NCBI GenBank assembly: GCA_039183635.1
Contig: JBCDBL010000013.1
Span: forward strand, 1 to 43,570
DNA length: 43,570 nucleotides
Direction of reading: 5' to 3'
Source of the DNA: JBCDBL01 sp039183635
Lineage (GTDB): Bacteria; Pseudomonadota; Alphaproteobacteria; Caulobacterales; Parvularculaceae
Shown: positions 32,081 to 40,046 of the stretch, piece by piece
How the letters are laid out: every line of letters begins with the position of its first letter
Numbering within the stretch: the first letter of the stretch is position 1
Notes under the pieces: generated by a model
Databases searched by the model: none
What the model saw: the letters and a program-made list of their open reading frames with translations, nothing else
Told to the model about the DNA's origin: nothing
Translations under genes and position numbers: made by a program

Positions 32081-32497
32081 ATGGGCAAGTTTGGGTTTGC
32101 GGCGGGGCTTGGTCTGGCGTTCATGGTCGGGCTTTTGGCAAGCCAGGGGATTGAGGCGGCCAATGCAAGTGCGGCCCACGCAGAGGCGGCGGCGTTGGAA
32201 AAGCGTCTCGCCGCCCTTGAAAGCGTTCTTACCATCGATCCGCAGACGGGGGATGTCGCCCTGGCGGCCTCAGGGGCATTGTCGCTGTCAGGCGCTTCGG
32301 GCGTTTCCATCATGAGTGCGGCGGAGACCAACGTCGAAGGCGCGGTGCTGCGGTTGAACAATGGCCGTCGGCCTTTGGCCACTTTGGGGGACCGTGTGAC
32401 GACAACGGTGTTGCCGCCCAATGGCGTGGGCGGGGGCGGCGGCGGGCATGATCATGTGATCATCGGACCGGGCTCCCCGACGGTTCTTGTTCCTTAG
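32081..32497 (+). CDS. small envelope protein with beta-helix-like middle and PAAR-like C-terminus
   Basis: I start at ATG 32081, with GAGGAGCGGGG upstream (138 aa). The N-terminus GKFGFAAGLGLAFMVGLLAS is a signal peptide or membrane anchor, followed by a short coiled helix (AAHAEAAALEKRLAALESVL). The middle GDVALAASGALSLSGASGVSI repeats a short alternating pattern like the needle beta-helix of VgrG and phage spike proteins. The tail ATLGDRVTTT, a glycine run, then HDHVIIGPGSPTVLVP, resembles the end of PAAR and gp45-type repeats (I-x-x-G-S-P-x-V). No type VI or phage gene lies nearby. The function is unknown; the resemblance is by pattern only. Confidence 0.65.
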   Translation: MGKFGFAAGLGLAFMVGLLASQGIEAANASAAHAEAAALEKRLAALESVLTIDPQTGDVALAASGALSLSGASGVSIMSAAETNVEGAVLRLNNGRRPLATLGDRVTTTVLPPNGVGGGGGGHDHVIIGPGSPTVLVP

Positions 32498-32530
32498 ACG
32501 GTTTATTGCATACGTAGTTTGGGGTGCTTT

Positions 32531-32674
32531 TCCTCCCCCGTCCTGCGGGGGAGGTGTCGGCGTTAGCCGACGGAGGGGGCGTTGGGCTCCACTCACACTA
32601 AACTTACTGGTGTTTCTAAAATGCCCCCTTCGACCGCTACGCGGCCACTTCCCCCGCAGGGCGGGGGAAGGAAG
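32531..32674. repeat. paired GC-rich inverted arms (intergenic palindromic element)
   Basis: The left arm (32531-32580, CCTCCCCCGTCCTGCGGGGG and onward) and the right arm (32623-32674) are imperfect inverted copies of about 50 bp around a 42-bp spacer. Each arm also folds on itself (CCCCCG/CGGGGG). Many differences between the arms keep each small hairpin paired, suggesting selection or replication slippage for structure. No coding capacity is evident. Confidence 0.7.
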
Positions 32675-32705
32675 GGCGTCAAGCATAGTATTCTTCTCTC
32701 AGCCC

Positions 32706-34109
32706 CTAATCCAAAGCAAATGAAAAGGGCGAGGCGCCGCGGCGGTATTCATCGACGATGAGGCGGCGGCGCGCCGGGGGGCGGGCGCGCTCAGCGCAAT
32801 CGAGGCGGTCGCATTGGGCGCAGCCGGCGCCCACCTCCGTCGCCGGATCATTTTCAAGATCATAACCGCTGGCGTAGACCAGCGCGCCGGCGTCTTTGGC
32901 GGCGCAGCCAAGGGCCAGGGCCTGGGTATCGCTCTTTGTGCTAAAGCCAGCATTCCAGCCATGGACAGTGCGGGCAATGGTAAATAGATTCTCCCCATCT
33001 TGGGTTCTGATAAGTTGAGTGAAAATTCGTCGTGGTGCCCGGAAGGCGTCATGGATAGACCAGCGTGGGCATCCGCCTGCGATGCGGGCGAATGTGAGAT
33101 TCGCCGCGCAAAAACGTTTTGAAATATTGCCGGCGGCATCAACTTTTATCAAAAAAAATGGAATGCCTTCATCTCCTGGTCGGCACAAAGTCGTAAGTCT
33201 GTGGGATACTTGTTCAAAGCTAGTTTCAAAGCGACGTCCCAGCATTTCTATATCGTAGGACAATTCTTCGGCAGCTTTTAAAAATGCTTCGTATGGCATC
33301 AATAATGCGGCAGCATAATAGTTGGCGAGTGCGGCGCGGGCCAAGCGTTTTGTCTGCGTTCCTTTTATTTCAGCAGCGTTAATTATTGAATTGAAAGTGT
33401 CGGACTGTTCTAAATATGCGATTTGCAGCGCGAGTTGAAAGTTGCGGCTTGAGCCGTCCAAAACCTCCGATAATCGTAGTTCATTACGATGCGGATCGAA
33501 ACGGCGTAACGCGTGCGCCATAATATCGGCTGGCATTATACGTGTTGAAATTTTGTGAGTGTTTTGCAAACGCTCGGCCAGAGCGGCGTATGAATCTCGC
33601 TTGCGCATAGAAAGCGTGTGCGCGACGGTTTCTGCTGCTTTATCCAGTTCAGGGAAATAGTTAGAAGCTCTGTGTATGAATGTGCGCACAATGTCCACAG
33701 GAGAAGCTTGTCTGAGGGCATCAGAATCGCGCGCACTTTCATGAGCTGTACGGTAGGACCGGTAAAGTGTTGATAATGCTTCTGCTATCGTGGGATTTGC
33801 GGCTGCAAGATCTTGTATGTCTTCGCGTATAATGCCGAGGTCTTGAAATATAGGGTCCGTAAAAGCTTCTTGCAGCTCTTCAAAGAGGCGATCATCTTCA
33901 TCGCTAGCAAGCTCTCGTATTCCCACTTCATAAGTTTCAGTGAAGCGCAGCAACAGATGTGCGCTTACTGGTCTTTGATTTCTCTCAATAAGATTAATGT
34001 AGGACGGAGAGACGCCTAAATCCTCCGCCATTGTTTTTTGTGTAAGGCCCCGATCTCGCCGAATGCGCCGTAATCGAGGTCCGATGTAAAGTTTCTTTTG
34101 TCTAGCCAT
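32706..34109 (-). CDS. RamB/ScfR-type short-chain acyl-CoA-responsive XRE regulator
   Basis: I start at ATG 34109 (MARQKKLYIGPRLRRIRRDRG, 467 aa); ATG 34127 is an alternative. An N-terminal helix-turn-helix (LTQKTMAEDLGVSPSYINLIERNQRPVS) is followed by a central IrrE/ImmA-like domain and a C-terminal DUF2083-type domain with cysteine motif GAGCAQCDRLDCAERARPP. This family includes RamB and ScfR proteins, which sense acyl-CoA and control glyoxylate-cycle or propionate genes. The gene for isocitrate lyase lies 1.1 kb away in the opposite direction, so it is the likely target. The C-terminal 100 codons are GC-rich, whereas the rest of the gene is near 50% GC in the sections I counted. Confidence 0.92.
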   Translation of the reverse strand: MARQKKLYIGPRLRRIRRDRGLTQKTMAEDLGVSPSYINLIERNQRPVSAHLLLRFTETYEVGIRELASDEDDRLFEELQEAFTDPIFQDLGIIREDIQDLAAANPTIAEALSTLYRSYRTAHESARDSDALRQASPVDIVRTFIHRASNYFPELDKAAETVAHTLSMRKRDSYAALAERLQNTHKISTRIMPADIMAHALRRFDPHRNELRLSEVLDGSSRNFQLALQIAYLEQSDTFNSIINAAEIKGTQTKRLARAALANYYAAALLMPYEAFLKAAEELSYDIEMLGRRFETSFEQVSHRLTTLCRPGDEGIPFFLIKVDAAGNISKRFCAANLTFARIAGGCPRWSIHDAFRAPRRIFTQLIRTQDGENLFTIARTVHGWNAGFSTKSDTQALALGCAAKDAGALVYASGYDLENDPATEVGAGCAQCDRLDCAERARPPARRRLIVDEYRRGASPFSFALD

Positions 34110-34163
34110 GCGAGCGGAAATTCCCATTTAAAAGCTTAGGATTATTGTCTATTTTTACAAAAA

Positions 34164-34196
34164 TTGACAAATTTACAAATTAATTTTGTATATGAT
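34164..34196 (+). promoter_or_regulatory. AT-rich promoter and palindrome between the regulator and the orphan gene
   Basis: A perfect TTGACA at 34164-34169 is followed by TACAAATTAATTTTGTATATGAT. The last part contains the inverted repeat TACAAA-TTAAT-TTTGTA (34175-34190) and weak -10 candidates TGTATA or TATATG. It could drive the plus-strand orphan gene and be bound by the adjacent regulator. Confidence 0.5.
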
Positions 34197-34289
34197 GCAC
34201 AACCACACCCGCTTTTCGTTGTTTGTCCATATGCCTCTTCGTATCCTCTTGTGGAGAAATATAGCAGAAAATTGCAACCGGAGGTTGTG

Positions 34290-34970
34290 ATGTCGCTTTT
34301 AAGAAGGATATTGAGGTACTTTAAGGATTGGGACGCCCTTGCAACCGGTATAGAGCGGCTTTTAGCTTTTGGGGGTGGGGTAGGGCTTTTGGGCGGCGGC
34401 GTCACTGTAAGCATGACGTCACAAAGCGCTTTTGCTGTTGCTGGGGGGTTTTCTGCAATTGGGATTGGTGTCGGGTTAACGGTATTTTCTTTGTTCCGGT
34501 ACGTGTGTGTTAAGTTGGAAAGGACTTTGTTTGAATATCATCCATCCAATGCTGCTGCTGTTGTTTATTCTCTAGATAGGCAGCGTGTTCGTAAGAATGA
34601 AAATGGATGTTTGGATGTGCTTGGTATTCAAAGCGTTGTTGCTAACACGCGGTTTGGTCAGATTACAGGTCTTGATCTTGAAAGTTTGCGTGGAAAGTTA
34701 CTTCTCGATTTTCGGCGTGCGTTTTATGATTTAGTTGTTGCGCCTGATGGGCAAAGCAAGCAGGAATACCTGCAGGAGCTTGCGAAACGATGCAATCATA
34801 GAATAGAAAAGGTCTGGCGCGGTGATTTGCGTCGCATACGAGTGCGAATGACCCTTAACCTTATGGACGTTTGTGGCAACAGGGTGCCCACTAAGTGTTC
34901 GATATATTATTCAGTATACAGTCTTCCGATATTAGGTGAGCGCCTAGTGGCGTGCGTTGTTCCTAATTAA
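34290..34970 (+). CDS. orphan AT-rich membrane protein, 226 aa
   Basis: The start is ATG 34290 with GGAGG five bases upstream, a very good site; a TTG start at 34164 would add 42 residues but overlaps the promoter. The N-terminus MSLLRRILRYFKDWDALATG is followed by two membrane spans rich in glycine (LLAFGGGVGLLGGGVTVSM; FAVAGGFSAIGIGVGLTVFSLF) and then a 150-residue soluble part (RVRKNENGCLDVLGIQSVV, TGLDLESLRGKLLLDFRRAFYDL, QELAKRCNHRIEKVWRGDLRRIRVRMTLNLMDVCG). I recognise no family. It is about 42% GC in the section I counted, well below its neighbours, so horizontal acquisition is likely. It lies between a RamB-type regulator and aceA. Confidence 0.75.
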   Translation: MSLLRRILRYFKDWDALATGIERLLAFGGGVGLLGGGVTVSMTSQSAFAVAGGFSAIGIGVGLTVFSLFRYVCVKLERTLFEYHPSNAAAVVYSLDRQRVRKNENGCLDVLGIQSVVANTRFGQITGLDLESLRGKLLLDFRRAFYDLVVAPDGQSKQEYLQELAKRCNHRIEKVWRGDLRRIRVRMTLNLMDVCGNRVPTKCSIYYSVYSLPILGERLVACVVPN

Positions 34971-35005
34971 TGAAACCGCCTTTTTTATTTTAAATGCATA
35001 CTGGC

Positions 35006-35024
35006 TTTTGCTAAAAGTGCAAAA
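35006..35024. promoter_or_regulatory. TTTTGC-N7-GCAAAA inverted repeat upstream of aceA (candidate RamB-type operator)
   Basis: Six-base arms flank TAAAAGT, followed closely by GTTTTGTAAAA. It lies 145 bp before the aceA start. RamB of actinobacteria binds TTTGCAAA-type sites, so the arms are plausible half-sites for the nearby regulator. Confidence 0.45.
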
Positions 35025-35168
35025 AACCTCGTTTTGTAAAAAAAAGACAAACACACCTTAAAAAACTGGCTTCAGCACAAATAGTCTGGCATTCGGGCAT
35101 AATCTTAAAATTTGTCTGCGAGGTTGCCCATGCCGCCCAGCAGTTGGTGAAATTATAGAAAGGTGATC

Positions 35169-36443
35169 ATGACCACATTCCAAGATCTCGTTCCAAGCGC
35201 CCCTAAAGGCCGTTACGAAGGCGTCACCCGCAATTACACCGCGGAAGAAGCCGAAAAGCTGCGCGGTTCCGTTCAGGTCGAGCACACCCTCGCCATTCGC
35301 GGCGCCAATAAATTGTGGGAGCTTCTTCACAACGAGCCGTATATTAATGCTCTTGGCTCTCTGTCCGGCAACCAGGCGATGCAGATGGTGCGGGCCGGCC
35401 TGAAAGCGATTTACCTGTCCGGTTGGCAGGTGGCGGCGGACGCGAACGTCGCTGGCGCGATGTACCCAGACCAGTCTTTGTACCCGGCGAACTCCGCCCC
35501 GGAGCTGGTGCGCAAAATCAACCGCACGCTCCAGCGCGCGGACCAGATTGAGCATGCGGAAGGCAATGTCACCAAAGACTGGTTCGCGCCGATCGTCGCC
35601 GACGCCGAGGCCGGTTTCGGCGGCCCGCTCAACTGCTTTGAAATCATGAAGGCCTTTATCGAAGCGGGCGCCGCCGGCGTTCACTTCGAAGATCAGGTGG
35701 CGGCGGAGAAAAAATGCGGCCATCTTGGCGGTAAAGTGTTGATCCCGACCCAAGCCCATGAGCGGAACTTGAACGCCGCGCGCTTGGCTGCGGATGTGTC
35801 CGGCACGGGCACGTTGATCGTCGCCCGGACGGATGCGGAAAGCGCGACGCTCATCAACTCCGATATTGACGAGCGCGATCACGAGTTCATCGATTTCGAT
35901 GCAGGCCGGACGTCGGAAGGTTTCTACCGTTTGAAGCAAGGCATGGGCGTTGACCACTGCATCAAGCGTGGCCTTGCTTACGCCAAAGTTGCTGACTTGT
36001 TGTGGTGGGAAACTTCCAAGCCGAACCTTGATGAGGCCCGCCGGTTTGCAGAGGCGGTGCATAAAGAGTTCCCAGGCAAGTTGCTCGCCTATAACTGTTC
36101 GCCGTCGTTCAACTGGGAAGCGAACCTCGACAAGGCGACCATTGAGACGTACCAGCGCGAGCTTGGCGCCATGGGCTATAAGTTCCAGTTTGTGACGTTG
36201 GCCGGCTTCCACCAGTTGAATTTCGGTATGTTCCAATTGGCCCAAGGCTACCGCGACCGCGGCATGGGGGCTTACTCAGAACTTCAGCAGGCGGAGTTTG
36301 CTTCTGAAAAAGACGGTTACACCGCAACGCGTCACCAGCGCGAGGTCGGCACCGGCTATTTCGACCTTGTGAACACGACATTGTCCGGCGGCGAGGCCTC
36401 CACAACCGCCATGGGCGAGTCCACGGAAAGCGCGCAATTCTAA
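35169..36443 (+). CDS. aceA: isocitrate lyase
   Basis: I start at ATG 35169 (MTTFQDLVPS, 424 aa) with AAAGGTGA upstream; the GTG six bases earlier is less likely. The catalytic segment EKKCGHLGGKVLIPTQAHERNL has C183, the metal and substrate motif VADAEAGFGG is present (residues 143-152), and GWQVAADANVAGAMYPDQSLY and YNCSPSFNW are typical. The enzyme cleaves isocitrate to glyoxylate and succinate in the glyoxylate shunt, allowing growth on acetate and fatty acids. The RamB-type regulator nearby is its probable controller. A strong terminator follows, so it is probably a monocistronic unit; no malate synthase gene is in the window. Confidence 0.97.
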   Translation: MTTFQDLVPSAPKGRYEGVTRNYTAEEAEKLRGSVQVEHTLAIRGANKLWELLHNEPYINALGSLSGNQAMQMVRAGLKAIYLSGWQVAADANVAGAMYPDQSLYPANSAPELVRKINRTLQRADQIEHAEGNVTKDWFAPIVADAEAGFGGPLNCFEIMKAFIEAGAAGVHFEDQVAAEKKCGHLGGKVLIPTQAHERNLNAARLAADVSGTGTLIVARTDAESATLINSDIDERDHEFIDFDAGRTSEGFYRLKQGMGVDHCIKRGLAYAKVADLLWWETSKPNLDEARRFAEAVHKEFPGKLLAYNCSPSFNWEANLDKATIETYQRELGAMGYKFQFVTLAGFHQLNFGMFQLAQGYRDRGMGAYSELQQAEFASEKDGYTATRHQREVGTGYFDLVNTTLSGGEASTTAMGESTESAQF

Positions 36444-36471
36444 CACGCGTTTCGCCAGCGTAAATCATGCT

Positions 36472-36505
36472 AAAGCGCCGCCTTTGAAAAAGGGCGGCGC
36501 TTTTT
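36472..36505 (+). terminator. rho-independent terminator of aceA
   Basis: AAAGCGCCGCC pairs with GGCGGCGCTTT around a short A-rich loop, and the right arm continues into a TTTTT tract. It lies 28 bp after the aceA stop. Confidence 0.9.
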
Positions 36506-36574
36506 ATATATATGGCGCTTGTGTGGTAAGCCTCTTTTCGCCTTTAGGAGGCGTTGTGCTCGGGAGATCACAGA

Positions 36575-37471
36575 ATGGACAGCGCAGCTCGTGGCGATCA
36601 GACCTCGAACGTTATTGAGGTCGATGGCTTGTCTTACGCATACCCCGGCGCGGCGTCTCCCGCGGTGAACGGCGTTGGGTTCCAGGTGGTCCGGGGTGAG
36701 ATTTTCGGTTTGCTTGGGCCCTCCGGCGCTGGCAAAAGTACGATCCAACGGATTCTTACCCGCCAGATCCGCCGTCTCGACACCGGAGCGGTTTCGGTTT
36801 TCGGCGTCGATATCAACGCCTGGAGCCATAGGTTATATGAGCGGGTCGGCGTCAGTTTTGAACTGCCCAATCATTATCCGAAGCTGACGGCGCTGGAGAA
36901 TTTGCAGTTCTTCGCCTCGTTTTACGCCGGCAAGACCCGTGCGCCTTTAGAACTGCTGGCTTTGGTGGGGCTTGAAGGCGCCGCGGATCGGCGCGTTGAG
37001 ACGTTTTCAAAGGGCATGCAGGTGCGCTTGAATTTCGTCCGGGCGATCCTCCACGATCCTGAGCTTTTATTTCTGGACGAGCCGACGGCAGGGCTTGACC
37101 CGACCACAGCGGCGCATTTGCGCGATGTGATTTCAGGTTTGCGCCGGCAAGGCAAAACCATCGTCCTTACAACCCATAACATGCATGACGCCGATGCGTT
37201 ATGCGACCGGGTGGGGTTCATCGCCCGCGGTGAGATGGTGATGCTCGACACCCCGCAAAACCTGAAAATGAAATATGGCGCGCGTCAGGTGGAGGTGACG
37301 GCGTGCGATGGCGAAGCGATGGCGTCTCGAACGTTTCCTTTGGCGCGTCTTGGCGAAAACACGGAGTTTCTTGATTTTATCAAACGCAAGGACATTCAAA
37401 CGCTGCACAGTCAGGAGGCGAGCTTAGACAAAGTGTTCCAGATCGTCACCGGCGAGACCCTGGTGCGATAA
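36575..37471 (+). CDS. ABC exporter ATP-binding protein (Rv2688c-like type)
   Basis: I start at ATG 36575 with GGGAG upstream (298 aa); a TTG frame seven codons earlier has no support. It has Walker A GPSGAGKST, the Q-loop region, the signature SKGMQ, Walker B LLFLDEPTAGLD, and the H-loop TTHNMHDAD. The mid and C-terminal parts resemble ATPases of the drug-exporter branch that includes the mycobacterial fluoroquinolone exporter Rv2686c-Rv2688c. It couples ATP hydrolysis to export through the two membrane proteins encoded directly downstream (10-bp and 9-bp gaps). The substrate is unknown; no regulator of this operon is obvious apart from the nearby LysR gene. Confidence 0.9.
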   Translation: MDSAARGDQTSNVIEVDGLSYAYPGAASPAVNGVGFQVVRGEIFGLLGPSGAGKSTIQRILTRQIRRLDTGAVSVFGVDINAWSHRLYERVGVSFELPNHYPKLTALENLQFFASFYAGKTRAPLELLALVGLEGAADRRVETFSKGMQVRLNFVRAILHDPELLFLDEPTAGLDPTTAAHLRDVISGLRRQGKTIVLTTHNMHDADALCDRVGFIARGEMVMLDTPQNLKMKYGARQVEVTACDGEAMASRTFPLARLGENTEFLDFIKRKDIQTLHSQEASLDKVFQIVTGETLVR

Positions 37472-37481
37472 GGGGCGTCTT

Positions 37482-38198
37482 ATGTTGATCGCGTTCAAGA
37501 TGGTGCGTTGGGACATGAGGCTGCAGGCGCGCAGTCATCTTTATACGGCGACAGTTTTAACGACGCTTGCGTTTTGCCTGACCGTATACCTGCTCGCCCC
37601 TTTCGATCTTGAAAGAAAATGGCTGGCGTTTTTGTTGTTCATGGACCCCGCCGTTATCGGCCTGTCGTTCGTTGGCGCCTTTATTCTGATGGAGCGCGGG
37701 GGGAAGACGCTGTCCGCTCTTGCGACGACGCCGTTGCAGGGCTGGGTCTACGTGTTCGGAAAAATCGCGTCTTTTGCGATACTCGGCAGCGTATCAGGGG
37801 CGTGCGTTGCGTTCGTCGCGTCCGGCGGACACCTCATTTATCCGACAGCGGCTTTGTCGCTTTTGATGACGAACGCTGCGGCGGTTCTCCTCGGTTTCGC
37901 CCTGGCGGCGCCGGCTGCGACGGTGAACGCGTTTTTGGCGCGGATGTCGATCGCCATGCTGATCGTCACGACGCCGGCGCTTGGCTATCTCGGTCTTGTT
38001 CCCGATACGGTGCATATGGCCTTGGCCGTTATACCAACATACAGCATGCTGGTTTTGCTTGAGGCTGGCTTCGCCCAGAGCGCCGTGTCCGTCGGAGAAT
38101 ATATCGTTCATGGCGTATATCTGCTCGCCTGGACGATTGCAGGCTGGTTCTGGTCGGTCAGGGCGTATGAGCGACATATGCGCGTCGGCGATGTTTAG
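37482..38198 (+). CDS. ABC exporter permease, first of two
   Basis: The 238-residue protein has six predicted membrane spans (YTATVLTTLAFCLTVYLLAP; DPAVIGLSFVGAFILMERGG; ILGSVSGACVAFVASGGH; LLMTNAAAVLLGFALAAPAA; AMLIVTTPALGYLGLVP; IVHGVYLLAWTIAGWFWSV). The motif ERGGKTLSALATTPLQGWVYVFGK between spans 2 and 3 is the coupling-helix-like loop found in ABC-2-type permeases. It follows the ATPase gene by 10 bp with GGGGCG upstream of the ATG. It is the partner of the next gene as a heterodimeric pore. It lacks the large external domains of type I exporters. Confidence 0.88.
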   Translation: MLIAFKMVRWDMRLQARSHLYTATVLTTLAFCLTVYLLAPFDLERKWLAFLLFMDPAVIGLSFVGAFILMERGGKTLSALATTPLQGWVYVFGKIASFAILGSVSGACVAFVASGGHLIYPTAALSLLMTNAAAVLLGFALAAPAATVNAFLARMSIAMLIVTTPALGYLGLVPDTVHMALAVIPTYSMLVLLEAGFAQSAVSVGEYIVHGVYLLAWTIAGWFWSVRAYERHMRVGDV

Positions 38199-38207
38199 GA
38201 GGTCCCT

Positions 38208-38954
38208 ATGGGCGCCACGATGTCTATCTTACGCTTTGACGCGCACATTTTGCTGAGGGATAATTTTCTGACCGTCGTCGCGGGCCTGACGGGATTGATC
38301 CTCGTCGCCTTTGCAGCTGTCGGCGTCTTTCGAGATACGCTTGGCGTATCCCATTTCCAGCCATGGATCGCCTATGTGCTGATTATGTTCCTCATAACCA
38401 ATGTCAGCACGTACGGCATGTTGTTCGGCCTGGTATTTGTTGAAGAGGTTGAAACGCGCGTGCGGGCTGCATTAATGACGACGCCGGCCCCGCCGGCTTA
38501 CCTTACGCTCTTGCGCACACTGAGCGTATTTATATGGCTTATCGTTCAGCCGTTCGTGTTTGCCGCTCTGGCGTCGGCGGCGTGGGGCGCAACGCCGCTC
38601 CGAGCTTGGCAATGGGGGGTGCTGTGCGCGGCGTTGGCGCCGCTGGGCGCTGTTTTTATGACCGTACTGTCTACCGTCGCCGCTAACCGCGTGGAGGCGC
38701 TCGCCATGGGCAAGTTTTTTTCCATCGCCACCGCACCGCCGATGCTTTTATATCTTCTGCCCCCGGACGCCTGGTATCGGCATCTGTTCCTCATATTTCC
38801 CACAACGCCCGCCGTTAAGGCCTTCGAGGCGTTGCGGGCCGGCGCAAGCGGCGTTGCGACGGCATGGGTGTTGTGGGGCGTGGTTTATGCAGTGATATTG
38901 CTGGTCTGGGCGGTGCGTCGACACATTCGCAGATCCTATAAAATATCTGCGTAA
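38208..38954 (+). CDS. ABC exporter permease, second of two
   Basis: The 248-residue protein starts at ATG 38208 with a perfect TAGGAGGT upstream. Six spans can be traced (FLTVVAGLTGLILVAFAAVGV; WIAYVLIMFLITNVSTYGMLF; VFIWLIVQPFVFAALASAAW; WGVLCAALAPLGAVFMTVLS; IATAPPMLLYLLP; WVLWGVVYAVILLVWAVRR), with the loop EEVETRVRAALMTTPAPPAYLTLL matching the conserved coupling segment of the first permease (ATTPLQ versus MTTPAP). It completes the ATPase-permease-permease operon. The 168-bp gap to the convergent LysR gene holds an intergenic palindrome. Confidence 0.88.
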   Translation: MGATMSILRFDAHILLRDNFLTVVAGLTGLILVAFAAVGVFRDTLGVSHFQPWIAYVLIMFLITNVSTYGMLFGLVFVEEVETRVRAALMTTPAPPAYLTLLRTLSVFIWLIVQPFVFAALASAAWGATPLRAWQWGVLCAALAPLGAVFMTVLSTVAANRVEALAMGKFFSIATAPPMLLYLLPPDAWYRHLFLIFPTTPAVKAFEALRAGASGVATAWVLWGVVYAVILLVWAVRRHIRRSYKISA

Positions 38955-39007
38955 GCAGGTTGTTACAGGCTACGCATGGGTGATCTGGAAAACAACGCTC
39001 TTAACCT

Positions 39008-39070
39008 TTCCTAAAGCGTCTGCCTGATTCCGATTGAACAAGAGATGCTTTAGAAAGGCTTTAGAGCTGT
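39008..39070. repeat. palindromic intergenic repeat after the ABC operon
   Basis: CTTTCCTAAAGCGTCT and AGATGCTTTAGAAAGG are imperfect inverted arms around a 22-base spacer that contains GATTCCGATT (39026-39035), the complement of the core in the repeat at 24389-24398. A further CTTTAGAGC repeats the arm motif. It may act as a hairpin in the 3' end of the operon or be a repeat family member. Confidence 0.5.
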
Positions 39071-39122
39071 TCGCATTTGTCACGGGCAACGCGCTCTGGG
39101 CGAGGCGTCGCCGGCGCGCCTT

Positions 39123-40031
39123 TTATGTGACGTCTTTCTTCGCTTCTTCTTTCAGCCAGGCGATAAAAGCCTGGGCGTGAGGTGCGGCCGCCTTGGTTGG
39201 AGGGCAGACTATATAATAAGCGAATTCGATTGGCGTCGTTTCTTCAAATGGCGCCACAAGGCGGCCTGCGTCGAGGTCGGCGCGGGCGATGGCGGCCTTG
39301 GCGAGGGCCACGCCCTTGCCCGCGAGCGCTGCTTCGATCACAAGACTTGACTGATTGAACCTTGGCCCTCGCAATCCGTCCACGTCTTTTACGCCGGCGG
39401 CGCGCAGCCACATGGACCAAGTCGGGCAGCTTTCATCATACTCGACGCTGCCGTCATGGAGCAAGGTGTGGCGTTCAAGGTCCTGGGGCGCCGCAATCGG
39501 TCCGTTTGCGTCGATCAGCGCGGGCGCGCAAACCGGCAGCACCGCCTCGCGCATCAACAGCTCCGCGGCGAGGCCGGGATAGCGGCCGGCGCCGTAGCGG
39601 ATGGCGAGGTCGATGTCGTCTGTGGCGAAATCGACGACGTCCATGTCCGCGGAAATCCACACATCGATCTCCGGATGCGCTTCCTGAAAAGCGTCCACCC
39701 TGGGGACAAGCCATTTTGCGGCGAAGGACGGCGCCACGGACACGGCGAGCCGTCCGCTTTTTCCGGCCGGTTTTAACAGGCTCGCCCCCTCGGCGAGACG
39801 ATCGAAGCCTTCGCGCAACAGCGGCAGACTGGCCTGCGCGCCGTCGGTGAGCAACAGGGCGCGCTTTTCGCGCCGGAACAACGGAACGCCGATATAGTCC
39901 TCCAGGATCTTGATTTGCTGACTTATGGCGCCCGGAGTGACGTTTAGTTCTTCTGCGGCTTTGGTGAAGCTGAGGCGTCGGGCGGCCGCTTCGAAGGCGC
40001 GTAAGGCGGTTAAGGGGGGCAGTCGGCGCAT
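39123..40031 (-). CDS. LysR-type transcriptional regulator, GcvA-like
   Basis: I start at ATG 40031 (MRRLPPLTALRAFEAAARRLS, 302 aa), the normal family start; an ATG at 40055 would add eight residues. The N-terminal winged helix has FTKAAEELNVTPGAISQQIKILEDYIGVPLFRREKRALLLTD, and the C-terminal part is the usual two-lobed effector domain (RLAVSVAPSFAAKWLVPRVDAF; DVVDFATDDIDLAIRYGAG). The GcvA branch controls glycine cleavage, beta-lactamase (AmpR type) or diverse neighbours. No divergent partner gene lies at its start; the region upstream is filled with repeats. The target and effector are unknown. Confidence 0.9.
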   Translation of the reverse strand: MRRLPPLTALRAFEAAARRLSFTKAAEELNVTPGAISQQIKILEDYIGVPLFRREKRALLLTDGAQASLPLLREGFDRLAEGASLLKPAGKSGRLAVSVAPSFAAKWLVPRVDAFQEAHPEIDVWISADMDVVDFATDDIDLAIRYGAGRYPGLAAELLMREAVLPVCAPALIDANGPIAAPQDLERHTLLHDGSVEYDESCPTWSMWLRAAGVKDVDGLRGPRFNQSSLVIEAALAGKGVALAKAAIARADLDAGRLVAPFEETTPIEFAYYIVCPPTKAAAPHAQAFIAWLKEEAKKDVT

Positions 40032-40046
40032 GGCCTTGTCTTTCTT

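Noticed and set aside
32081..32497. The small PAAR-like gene as part of a prophage or type VI cluster
   Set aside because: Neighbours are a glycosyltransferase and a metabolic regulator; no sheath, tube, baseplate or ClpV-type gene is present in the window.
34164..34289. N-terminal extension of the orphan membrane protein from TTG 34164
   Set aside because: The stretch contains the TTGACA promoter-like box and an AT-rich palindrome, while ATG 34290 has a strong GGAGG site.
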